This document shows positions 1 to 9,300 of a stretch of 64,000 bases of DNA, piece by piece. The stretch comes from Fidelibacterota bacterium. Lineage in GTDB: Bacteria; Fidelibacterota; Marinisomatia; Marinisomatales; TCS55. Within the stretch, counting starts at the first letter, position 1; each line of letters starts with the position of its first letter. Below the pieces are notes generated by a model, which did not search any database, had not been told where the DNA came from, and saw nothing but the letters and a program-made list of their open reading frames with translations. The stretch spans positions 1 through 64,000 of the forward strand of contig JAERSH010000039.1 of the NCBI GenBank assembly GCA_016845785.1. The letters run 5' to 3'. The translations under genes and the position numbers were made by a program.

Positions 1-1
1 C

Positions 2-133
2 AGAACCATAACAGATAAGGAGTTAATCCACGCCATGAAAAGATTAAATAATCGTCCAAGAAAAAGACTTGGGTATAAAACACCCAATCAAGTATTTTTT
101 GGAGAATCATACACTGTTGCACTTACTACTTGA
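2..133 (+). mobile_element. IS30-family transposase, C-terminal fragment (5' end outside window)
   Basis: Reading frame 2 from the window edge encodes 43 residues, then TGA. They contain 'LNNRPRKRLGYKTPNQVFF', the characteristic C-terminal signature of IS30-family DDE transposases; the DDE core lies outside the window. The last 46 bases overlap, tail to tail, the 3' end of the minus-strand gene that ends at 88. I cannot recognise the element's right terminal inverted repeat, so its exact boundary, and whether it truncates the neighbouring gene, are unknown. The family call is fairly secure because the signature is distinctive, but only the tail is visible. Confidence 0.8.
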
Positions 134-1071
134 ATCCAGGCAAAATCATCAACAAATAAATATCCATAATTGCCAATGCTACTAAAATCATTTTTGATCT
201 TTACATTGTTCATAGCAAAATAAGTTGCTTTAAATGTTGCTGGGATTGCGTAATCGTGGTCTGTTAAGGCAATATCTATTGAGTAAACATCATATTTTTC
301 TGAAATTAATATTGGATGAGTTTTCTGCCAATGTTGGAAATACTGTGTATCTCCATTGTGCGTTCTCTCATGTTCTATAGCAGACAAAGTGAATTGACTA
401 CCCCAATGGAATGGCCCAATAGTTTCACCGCTTTGAATTATTTCCGAACTCCCGTACAGTTCAATTCCATCTACTCCTACGTTTCCACCTTCAAAATTGT
501 TTTTAACTTTTAATTTCCATAATTTTCTTTTCCTTGCGAGGCCAACTATATCACCATATGGTTTACCTTTTGTGTAAAATAAAGGCACATCTTCTTCAAC
601 TTCACCTCCTTCATTTGGCATTTGATTTACCCTTATCCTATACCATAGATTAAGTGTAGGGATTTTGAACACTTCCATAATTACTGCTGCGTGACCACTC
701 CCTTCACTGCTACCCCAAAGTATTATATCGCCCCATTCAGCTTTTTCTAATAATTTTGATACTTCATCATCAGAAACCTTTCCATCATCCTGATAGATTA
801 TGGGAATAAATTCAAAATATTGATTGGAGTTTTCTTCTATACTTGTGGGGACTGAATCCTCCTCTAATATAGCAGTGGTTGGATCACATACTATTTTGTC
901 TCTGTTATTAAATGTGCTTGTAACTGCATAAGATCGACAGTTATGTACACCATTGCCATGAGTATGTGCAACTGGATGGTGTTTACTTTCCCATACTTTT
1001 TGATCCTGGCCAATAATAAACAATGGTAAAAACAAAATTACTTTCATTTGAATATTTAATTCCCCTGTCAT
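88..1071 (-). CDS. Secreted NlpC/CHAP-like candidate cysteine peptidase, unknown function
   Basis: A 327-aa protein with a short hydrophobic signal-like segment (about residues 9-21, 'MKVILFLPLFIIG'). The start could be M1, which has AGGGA about 8 nt upstream, or M9. The N-terminal half has a Cys within 'HNCRSYAV' (C45) followed by 'GDIILWG' and 'GHAAVI' (H127). This Cys-then-GD-then-His order is typical of NlpC/P60 and CHAP papain-like folds, but similarity is weak and catalysis is inferred. The C-terminal half (about 190-327) looks like an extended beta domain with no family I recognise. It begins 2 nt after the upstream lipoprotein gene stops, so the two are probably coupled. Its last 15 or so codons lie over the IS30 transposase tail, so the natural C-terminus may be lost. 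Confidence 0.5.
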   Translation of the reverse strand: MTGELNIQMKVILFLPLFIIGQDQKVWESKHHPVAHTHGNGVHNCRSYAVTSTFNNRDKIVCDPTTAILEEDSVPTSIEENSNQYFEFIPIIYQDDGKVSDDEVSKLLEKAEWGDIILWGSSEGSGHAAVIMEVFKIPTLNLWYRIRVNQMPNEGGEVEEDVPLFYTKGKPYGDIVGLARKRKLWKLKVKNNFEGGNVGVDGIELYGSSEIIQSGETIGPFHWGSQFTLSAIEHERTHNGDTQYFQHWQKTHPILISEKYDVYSIDIALTDHDYAIPATFKATYFAMNNVKIKNDFSSIGNYGYLFVDDFAWIQVVSATVYDSPKNT

Positions 1072-1073
1072 GG

Positions 1074-2165
1074 TTATTTCCCTTTTATGACTATTGTTTT
1101 TTCAGGATATGCCGAATTGGTGTACCCAATTACAAATACTGAATTTTTATCAGCCCATACATCCAAAAAAATGACATCTTTGAATTTTTTTGGTAATATA
1201 CCTGTCCAATCTTTTCCATTATAATAATATAATTGACTGAAAAAGTGATCGTTTTTGTATTCTACTCCGACAACAAATATATGATTTTCATTTAAACCAT
1301 AAATGGCATTTACAACATGGTCTTTTGGAAAAGATGAATCAATCAACCAATCATGGCCGTTATATTTTCTTAATTTATAACCACCTGTGTAAAGGTTCCC
1401 CTGAGGGCTCAACCACATTTGAGTCCTTGCATAAGTAACTGTATCTTTTACGATCCATTCCCCATCGTATTCTAATAAGTGGGTCCTCGTTTCATTTGCA
1501 AATCGGGTTAAGTTATTGCCTAGTAATACAAACGTTTTTCCTTTTTGATCCACTTGAATATCCTCAACCCATTGCCTGTTGATCGCAGGTGTATCAACGG
1601 GTGATTTATAATGGGTAAATTCAAATCCATTATAGCTATAAATATTACCGCGATTTGTACCAAACCATAGATTTGTGCTAGAAGAACCATTTATTGATAA
1701 CAATCCCTCAATACCTTTTGCTTCTAATTCCTTCCACTGTAATCCATTATAATGCAATATGAATGCATGATTATTAGAATAGTAGTATCCTCCTGTTGGG
1801 TATCTTTTTCTAATGTTTTTTCTTCCAACGAGCCAAACATTATGTCTTGAAAAACCATAAACAGACTTAAGCTGATACGGTGTTGTCGGTATTGGGCCAC
1901 CATCTAAATCAACAATTGGGATCGGTGACCATTTAGTCCCATTATAATGCCACATATCACCCGTTCTACTTGAATGGCCAATAGTATAAACGTCATTCCC
2001 AGAACTACCCCATACTTTAAACATGATAGTTTGGGAGTTTCCCTTGACGTGCAGCGTATCAATAGTCCATGTATAATCTCTCGGGTCTTTCGGGGCATCA
2101 TCTTCAAACAGGCTGCAGCCAATAAAAGCAACAATAGAAATGGAAATGAACAAAAGACGATTCAT
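1074..2165 (-). CDS. Lipoprotein with beta-propeller-like repeats
   Basis: A 363-aa protein with a lipoprotein signal peptide: 'MNRLLFISISIVAFIGC' puts the lipidated Cys at residue 17. The mature part repeats a pattern of the type 'VWGSSGNDVYTIG ... WHYNGTKWSPI', seen again near 'LKSVYGFSRHNVWLVG', 'INGSSSTNLWFG' and 'IYGLNENHIFVVG'. Such repeats occur in beta-propeller surface proteins, usually of unknown function. It lies downstream of the 1102-aa sorting-domain protein and directly upstream of the NlpC/CHAP-like gene. It is probably anchored in the outer membrane and may bind a partner protein. No catalytic motif is visible. Confidence 0.6.
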   Translation of the reverse strand: MNRLLFISISIVAFIGCSLFEDDAPKDPRDYTWTIDTLHVKGNSQTIMFKVWGSSGNDVYTIGHSSRTGDMWHYNGTKWSPIPIVDLDGGPIPTTPYQLKSVYGFSRHNVWLVGRKNIRKRYPTGGYYYSNNHAFILHYNGLQWKELEAKGIEGLLSINGSSSTNLWFGTNRGNIYSYNGFEFTHYKSPVDTPAINRQWVEDIQVDQKGKTFVLLGNNLTRFANETRTHLLEYDGEWIVKDTVTYARTQMWLSPQGNLYTGGYKLRKYNGHDWLIDSSFPKDHVVNAIYGLNENHIFVVGVEYKNDHFFSQLYYYNGKDWTGILPKKFKDVIFLDVWADKNSVFVIGYTNSAYPEKTIVIKGK

Positions 2166-2224
2166 GGTTTGATCACTTTTTACCCCAATTCTACTTCACT
2201 TCTGGAAAGCAATTTGATGATAAA

Positions 2225-5200
2225 TCATTTCATGAGTACCATTTTCTTTGTGTCTTGATATAGGTGGTTACCCCCGTGGGATATGACCTCTAAGCGGTAG
2301 AGATAAATACCTGAAGGCAATTGATGGCCATGGCCATCTTTGCCAGCCCAAATGAAGCGATGGTTACCTTTACCGAAGGATTGATCCACAGCAATGGCAT
2401 TCAATTCTTCACCCAATAAGTTGTACACCTTCAATGTGATATTGGCATCCTCTATGAGAGATACACGGATATTGGTCACAGGGTTGAAGGGATTAGGGGT
2501 ATTCTGGGCCAATTCAAATGATTGGGGTACCATGCCCATATGAGCCAGTTGATCTTGAATATCATCCGGCGGCCCCACCAATAGTTCGAAATAATAGGGG
2601 TTTTCTGTACCTTGAGATGTGAATGTCACTTCATTAACAGATCGAAGATCATGAGTCAATCCGAGGGCCCTATCTACCAATCGAATATCTTGATAGGCCG
2701 GAATTTGATTCATATCATCTAATTTAAGACTGACAATCCCTTTTATATTGGTCTTAGCTGATAATATCCATGATTGCACTTGTGAATCCTCAGAGCGAAT
2801 ATCTTGGCTATATCGACCCTTTCGGTCGGACCAATTTTCATTGTCAAACGCCACAGAAATATAATCGCCAATCACCGGTGGTTCACGTCTATCTAATTGA
2901 TCCCACTCATCATTCCCATTTGGATGGGTACCGAATGAATTATGGTTATCCTGTTTATTCCCGATGCCAGCTGAAATATTGGCAATCCAATTGAATTGAT
3001 TCAATTCATCTGTTTCATCATTGGGTTCATTGTGTGATCCAGAAATATCTGTGAGAAAATCAAATGTGATTCGCCCAGATGTATTGGCATGAATCCAATA
3101 TCCTTCTCCCGGCTGCAGATTGGTTGTGGGACTATACCCGGAACCGTTGTACCGGTGAAGCTGTTCCTCAATGTCGCCTTCAAATTCCACTTTTGAATTT
3201 GTTAATGAAATTGAAAACGCAAACGGATTACCAATCATGTTCCATCCTTGGGATAAGTTGATGGATGGGGGGTTGATCAATGCAGTTGATTTTCCATTAC
3301 CGGCCAATATGGTTTCACTTTCTTTGGTGATAAGCCAATAGGCGCTGCCCGGTGTGAATGAACCGGAATTCTCTGTATAACCACTGCCTGTCCATCTGAA
3401 TTGTCGCCACAGGGTTGGATCTCGTTCACCCAATTCATCCAATACGGCACTCAACGATGTATTTTGCAATAGTCCCGGTGCAGAAATCATGATGTACTGT
3501 CCGCCCGGGGAATGGGTTAAATGAAGTTCCTGAAAGTCAATTTGAACCTCATGGATACCTGAGAATGAATCCATCCCTCTGGAATCTTCAGCTACTACTT
3601 CAACCAATAATCCACCGGCATTCACCTCCGAACCGGGAATGGTTCCCCGCCATGAGTCGCCCCCGGAATTGGACATAGATACAGTGGATATTTGGGAACT
3701 GCCGCTCACATAATATTCAATCTTTGCCTGTTGAACAGAATGGGTAGACATAATATTCACAATAATCTCTAAATCTTCACCTTCGTTGGCAGACAGACCT
3801 ATCAAGTCATTAATCTGGATTTCAGGGCCGGTCATATCTTCAAATACAAGTTTAATCGATTGAGATACAGGCCAATTAAACTGGGGTGTCATGCCTTGGG
3901 GTTCTCCCGGATCGGGTGATTTGTTATTATTCAAATCAAAGAAACCGCCGATAAAATAATTCTTACCATCTTGAAGGGTCCAATTTAATCCATATGATCG
4001 AATAAAAGGGAATGGTGGGCCTGGATCTTCGCCCACTTGATGCTCATGAATAGGCTGGGTTATGGCCGGATTCTGACCCTCTTCCCACACGCCAAACCAC
4101 ACCTGTCCAAAGGGGTAATCTTGATTCATTTCAACATCTACGGTGAGTGTATGGCCACCGCCACCACCTTTTGTCATATTTATAGGTCCTGCATTTCCAT
4201 ATGATCCTTGGATATTAAATGAGGCAGATATGCCATAAGCTTCATTCGCATCATCCAGATTCCAATCATTATTTTCATCATAAAAAACTATGATATGATA
4301 ATCATTTCCATCTGGAATATCATTGTTCCAAACTGATGTAGGATAACTTCCTGGAAAAGTAAAGGCACCAAATGTCCAATCCCAGGAGCGACTCGACCAG
4401 TAATTAGGATCTTTTCCTGCCGGAATAAGCCCCACTCTTGTTTCACCGCCTGATAAAGATTCTAGACTACCAATGGTTAAATCTATTATTTGGTTTCCGC
4501 CACCACTGCCGCCAAATACATCACCATCCAATTGACCGTTGCCTTCTATTAGACCATGGTTATTTTTATCTGATTCATCTTTTAAGTATTGATTGCTGTG
4601 ATTTGGGTTAATGCTTGCATCAACTAAAATCTCATTACAGTTCCATACCAAAATAGCGTCATTGCCCATGTTGGTTTGATCCCAAATACCACCTGGTATC
4701 CCTTCGAACCCGGATGCATTCCTAAATCGAACGCCATCAATGGACCCTTTGAATTTTTCAAACATGAATTGATTACTAGACGTTGGAAAAATCAAGTTCG
4801 GTATATTTTGAACTGAAGCCACATTATTTCCATCCCAAAAGAAATTCAGATCTTGGTTGTTGTATTCAAAATAGACATGATGCCAACCTGAATTATTCAA
4901 TCCGCCACCCATGAGGTTTGATTCTGGATAAGTAAGGGTTCCAACTTGGTCGATCGTTAATACAAACTCCTTATTGGTATGATTATAGTCGAAGAAAAAA
5001 TCATGGTACGTTCCGTCATTACTTTCCCGCTCAATAATAACTTGCTCTTCATTGGGTTCCGTATGAAACATGACAAAAAATTCCATGCTAAAATGTGAAG
5101 AACCATTTAGTTCGGAGGCCGAAACTTCGACTTCATCGCCTTGTTCAAAATCATATGAACCGCCCACATTCCAACTTTGGGGGGCTCCTTCTTCGATCCA

Positions 5201-5533
5201 TTTTTTAATTTTCTCCTCATCTGCCTGTGATAAATTAGCCCCGCCCTTTGGCATCCTGTCGCCAAAAGCAGTATTGCCTACGATTTTTTGGTAAAGGGCC
5301 GAATTGGCCGGATCATTAGGTTTGACTCGCAAAAATCCAGAATAGGCTTGTGAAGCCACGTTGACCATTTCTGAATAGCTATTGGCCGGAGTCAGGTTTA
5401 ATCCGCCGCTATTATTCCCTGAATTATGGCAAGATGCGGTGCAGGAGTTGTCCCAAATGGGCTGAATTTCACTCTGGTAGTCCTGAGCAATTATAATTGA
5501 AAAAAGCATTGGAAGTATTATTGAGCGTCTCAT
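2225..5533 (-). CDS. Secreted cytochrome-like/LamG-like protein with C-terminal sorting domain
   Basis: A 1102-aa exported protein with signal peptide at residues 1-16. Residues 20-118 form a single-haem c-type cytochrome-like domain of the kind found in large surface proteins: 'IQPIWDNSCTASCH', M94 in 'GDRMPKGG' as likely distal ligand, and 'KIKKWIEEGAP'. The haem motif is CxxxCH (C31, C35, H36), not CxxCH. A LamG/concanavalin-like domain follows (about 125-300), then beta-rich modules and a region shared with the 3203-aa protein ('GWNMIGNPF', 'LQPGEGYWI'). The last 90 residues are a FlgD-like/type A sorting domain ('QNTPNPFNP', 'GIYLYRL', ending 'KKMVLMK'). The ATG overlaps the stop of the upstream CsgG-like gene by 4 nt, so the two are coupled. 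Export probably uses a type IX-like route; surface attachment is inferred. Confidence 0.75.
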   Translation of the reverse strand: MRRSIILPMLFSIIIAQDYQSEIQPIWDNSCTASCHNSGNNSGGLNLTPANSYSEMVNVASQAYSGFLRVKPNDPANSALYQKIVGNTAFGDRMPKGGANLSQADEEKIKKWIEEGAPQSWNVGGSYDFEQGDEVEVSASELNGSSHFSMEFFVMFHTEPNEEQVIIERESNDGTYHDFFFDYNHTNKEFVLTIDQVGTLTYPESNLMGGGLNNSGWHHVYFEYNNQDLNFFWDGNNVASVQNIPNLIFPTSSNQFMFEKFKGSIDGVRFRNASGFEGIPGGIWDQTNMGNDAILVWNCNEILVDASINPNHSNQYLKDESDKNNHGLIEGNGQLDGDVFGGSGGGNQIIDLTIGSLESLSGGETRVGLIPAGKDPNYWSSRSWDWTFGAFTFPGSYPTSVWNNDIPDGNDYHIIVFYDENNDWNLDDANEAYGISASFNIQGSYGNAGPINMTKGGGGGHTLTVDVEMNQDYPFGQVWFGVWEEGQNPAITQPIHEHQVGEDPGPPFPFIRSYGLNWTLQDGKNYFIGGFFDLNNNKSPDPGEPQGMTPQFNWPVSQSIKLVFEDMTGPEIQINDLIGLSANEGEDLEIIVNIMSTHSVQQAKIEYYVSGSSQISTVSMSNSGGDSWRGTIPGSEVNAGGLLVEVVAEDSRGMDSFSGIHEVQIDFQELHLTHSPGGQYIMISAPGLLQNTSLSAVLDELGERDPTLWRQFRWTGSGYTENSGSFTPGSAYWLITKESETILAGNGKSTALINPPSINLSQGWNMIGNPFAFSISLTNSKVEFEGDIEEQLHRYNGSGYSPTTNLQPGEGYWIHANTSGRITFDFLTDISGSHNEPNDETDELNQFNWIANISAGIGNKQDNHNSFGTHPNGNDEWDQLDRREPPVIGDYISVAFDNENWSDRKGRYSQDIRSEDSQVQSWILSAKTNIKGIVSLKLDDMNQIPAYQDIRLVDRALGLTHDLRSVNEVTFTSQGTENPYYFELLVGPPDDIQDQLAHMGMVPQSFELAQNTPNPFNPVTNIRVSLIEDANITLKVYNLLGEELNAIAVDQSFGKGNHRFIWAGKDGHGHQLPSGIYLYRLEVISHGGNHLYQDTKKMVLMK

Positions 5534-6234
5534 TTTCCACCTCCAATCATAAACATGCCGCTCGTGGGTGGATCCGGTGGTTCAGGGAGATCTACATCAC
5601 CACCTGCCTGCATGGCTGCATAGGCACCACCGCCAGCCAATACCAGCAATATCAATGTATTGCGAAACCATTTGCTGCCGCTTTTTTTCTTTGGCGCTTC
5701 AGCCACTTCTTCCATCGGGGGTTGAATTCCAGCCTTGGCTAATAAATCTTGTGGCGCCTGAAGACCTACCAATTCCCATGCCACAATTTGGATTTGGGTT
5801 AAAAGGCCATCCACCTCACCTTTGTATGTTTTACTAACCGTTTTTTCTGTCTCGCCAGTTTCAACAGCAAACATCCGGGCTTCAATCGTATAGGAGTTTC
5901 CAATCTTTCCAAATGATCCTGTAATCATTTTTTGGACACCCAGCAAAGCACCGATCTCTGCTGCACATTCGGCAGAGGTACAACCAGATTGCTGGAAACC
6001 TTGCTCTTCCATGATTTCGCTCATTTGATTTCTTTCCACCATGATGAGGGCATCGGTCTGAACCAACTCAGAACCCAATCGTTGGGTGAGAACTTGTGCT
6101 TCTTGGGTGGTAATGCCAGATCCTTCAAAATCAAGGACCGCTGCGGTGGGCTTTGCTTGGGAACCATCATTCACCTGTGCAACAAGGCAGGATGATAAAA
6201 TGGCCAAAATGAAATATTGTTGTATCCGCTTCAT
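5530..6234 (-). CDS. CsgG-like protein with C-terminal membrane helix (copy 1)
   Basis: A 234-aa protein from the ATG at 6234, chosen because AGGAG lies about 8 nt upstream and the signal peptide 'MKRIQQYFILAILSSCLVAQ' starts there; a longer frame begins at 6297. The body has the CsgG/FlgO-type core 'AVLDFEGSGI', 'ERNQMSEIMEEQGFQQSGC', 'GALLGVQKMITGSFGK'. A single membrane helix lies near the C-terminus ('NTLILLVLAGGGAYAAM'), followed by a Pro/Gly tail. Unlike CsgG it has no lipobox. Over the best-conserved 94 residues 71 are identical to the second copy at 16014-16745. It immediately precedes and overlaps the 1102-aa surface protein gene. Family known: CsgG forms the outer-membrane pore for curli. 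Inferred here: a periplasmic or envelope helper for the adjacent giant protein. Confidence 0.7.
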   Translation of the reverse strand: MKRIQQYFILAILSSCLVAQVNDGSQAKPTAAVLDFEGSGITTQEAQVLTQRLGSELVQTDALIMVERNQMSEIMEEQGFQQSGCTSAECAAEIGALLGVQKMITGSFGKIGNSYTIEARMFAVETGETEKTVSKTYKGEVDGLLTQIQIVAWELVGLQAPQDLLAKAGIQPPMEEVAEAPKKKSGSKWFRNTLILLVLAGGGAYAAMQAGGDVDLPEPPDPPTSGMFMIGGGK

Positions 6235-6310
6235 GAGAGACTCCTGTTTACGTGCAAACTTACAGAAAAAGTAACCTAAATCCTGTGATACAAGCAACAG
6301 GGTTCATATA

Positions 6311-6338
6311 AAGAAAAAGGGGCTGTTTCCAGCCCCTT
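6311..6338 (-). terminator. Rho-independent terminator after the giant beta-helix gene
   Basis: A perfect 9-bp stem (AAGGGGCTG / CAGCCCCTT, 4-nt loop) is followed, in minus-strand sense, by a T-rich run. It lies about 60 nt beyond the stop of the 3203-aa gene and splits the two CsgG-like/giant-protein pairs into separate transcripts, or at least lowers expression of the second. Confidence 0.8.
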
Positions 6339-6398
6339 CTCTTTTCAATATCATTGCTTATCCTTAAGAAAGGTCTCAGCAAGTTGTATCTCTACTTT

Positions 6399-9300
6399 CT
6401 ATTTCAAAAATATCATTTTCTTTGTTTTATTTAAGACGACCTTACCCTGTCCATTTCGAATCAATGCATGGTAGAAATACACACCGGTGGATACCTTATC
6501 TCCCAAATTATTCCGACCATTCCAAATGAAGTTGTAATAGCCTGCAGGCCGGTGGTCATTATGGGCCAGTCTCGTTATCTCTTCACCCAAGAGGTTGTAG
6601 ATGATTAAATCCACATTTGCATCTTCTTCCAGACTGATCATGATTGATGTCTGAGGATTAAATGGATTGGGATAGTTCTGAGCCAAGGTAAACGCATCGG
6701 GATAGAGACTCACACCTGCATTATTATCCTCAACAAATTTCTTCGTACCCACCACCAGTCTTAACTCTTGTTTAAGATAGCTGTCTGAGCCCGTATTGGC
6801 AAATCGATACTGGCTATCCCATTCTAGATTCTTCGCCTGTTTTGTGGTCTTATTGATGAGGAATACATCATATTCATCGGGGACATAACCCAGTCCTTCA
6901 AATGTGATGTAAGTCCGCTGACCATTGGTGGGCGCAAAGACTTGAAGATCCCAGTAATGGCCTTCTTCGTTGGGCTTTCTTATATCCTTTGCATAGAGGT
7001 CCGGTGTTTCTTGACGATTTCTATTGTCAATGCGTAGGACTACATCGCCAGGTACACCGGGGGGCTCGAATTCATCTAATGGATCATATCCATCAGAAGC
7101 GAAAGAGCGAACACCTACGCTATTCAGTTCATCCCGGGCATTGCCCGTGGTGGCGATCATATCGATAACCCATTCATTCCCATCCATGGGATAATCGTCG
7201 GGATTCATTGCTTTTGACATTTTACCAAATGTGGATCCCCGAACATCAATATTCAGCTTCGTTGCACCGCCAGACTTAAAGATATACCCTTTCCATGGCT
7301 GGAGGGATGAACCGGCGCTGGACCAAGAACTGTTCCACGTATAAATGGAACCAGCATCACGAACATTGGTGCCGTCCTCAGTATAGATATTATCTAATGA
7401 GACATTGAAATTGTAAGGCGATCCAAAGAACTTCCACTGGCCTGTAGTCACACCAAAACCATAAGGCGGTTCCGTAGGTGTGGATGTACCTTGACCAAAA
7501 TCAAAATGCATTTGTGGGTTGTCTGAATATTTATCCGGATCGTAAATCAAGAAATATCCATTCCCCATGGTGACGGAAGATGGATTCTCTTGCCATCCAT
7601 TACTATAACCGTAGAGTCGATAGTTGAATTCATTCGGTCCTTCATTATCCGGATCCAAAATAGATGTAATGGCGCTCTTCGCATTGCCTACATCAAATGG
7701 GATAGAGAAAAACACATAATTGGTGGAATCCGTACCACCAGGCACGCCGCTGGGCCATCTGGATGCGGTAGAGACTGAATTCTCTGTCCGAACCTTCACA
7801 GAATGGAATTCACCTTCTGCTGGCCAATAACGCGTATTTCCTACATTATCTTCAGATTCAATATAATATTCTAACCCATCTGATTTCACGTCGCCGCCCG
7901 GAATACTATAAGAGCCTGAACTCATATCTACAGATACAAATCCGCCGCCACCGCCAGACCGACGATAATAGAGGAATGTTTCTTTTACGCCAGAAGCACC
8001 ATCGGATACATCAACCGTAATCGCTGGTGTGGTAGATCCTTCATCCACAACTGTGAGTGGATTACTATGGTTGATAAGAGGGGCAGTCACATCCACACCA
8101 AAATGTACTGTATCATTCGACCATGTGATATTATCAGCAAAGTCCCATGCTTCCACATGCCAAGAATAGTTCCCATCGGGTATTGATGTGGGGGCATCTA
8201 CATAGAATTCCTCATTGGATTCATTATAGGTGACCTCATTAATTTGAAATTTTGCATAATGATTTTCATTCAAGAATATATGGAATTCCTTAATCCCCGA
8301 AGGATAATCACCTAATTCCGACCAATGGAATCGAGGTTTATCGCTTTCCCATACATCTGGACTGGGGTAATGGAGCCAAAATTCATCTGGAGACTGGTTA
8401 TCAAATTTTGCCGTAACAGCAGATGCACTATCCTCTGAATCATTCCCAAGCTCATCCACTAGCCATACTTTGTATTGCCATTCACCCAATTCCGGAACCT
8501 CTACCTCAACAGTATTCACATCAAACTGTGTCTCGCTAGTTCGGTTGATATATTCGGGATAGTCATCACCAAGTTTCACGACAGCGCCTAAGAATTCTCG
8601 GCCATAAGCGCCTTCATCAGGGTTTGTCCAAGAAATCGTGAATTTGTTCTGATTTGTCCAATCACTAGGACTAATTGCTATATCCGAAACTGGTGGTGGT
8701 GCACCAGTTACCTGTCGCTCAATGATATATAGTTCTGTCACCCTGACTGCATCAGCAATATCCACACCTACACGGAATTTAAATCCTGTGATTCCGGTGG
8801 CTTTCACTTTTACTGATGCTTCACCATTGGATGTAACTGTATCATTTTCTACTATTGTGACGTGTTTATCTGTCGGGGCAATAAACCATTTCACTCTTTC
8901 TTCAGCCGTAACAATATTGCCCTGGTTATCATTGGTTTTGATAGTGATATTAAACTCTTGATCTCTGGATAGATAGGTTGTATCACGACTTATGGGAGAT
9001 ATATCATCAGCCAAATCAAGAATATACTTACTGGCACCAAATTCATAGGCGCCAATATCAGTTGTACCAAGCCTATAATAATTTCGGATATCTACTGTCG
9101 GTGCTTTTTGGCCACCATAATGATCTGTTCCGGCATCTATCAATTGGCTTGTAAAACTGAGTCTAAAATCTTCACCACCAGGATTTTTAAATTTGGGCTT
9201 ATGTGTTGTCATGGTTTCTGCATTGAACCATGGCTTGCCTTCTTCGTCATCCACATTAAGGTGACTCATATCAATATTGGCACCATCATCTTTTAGAATT

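Noticed and set aside
6235-6297. 21-residue N-terminal extension of CsgG-like copy 1
   Set aside because: The extension lacks a good RBS and would hide the signal peptide; the ATG at 6234 with AGGAG is better.
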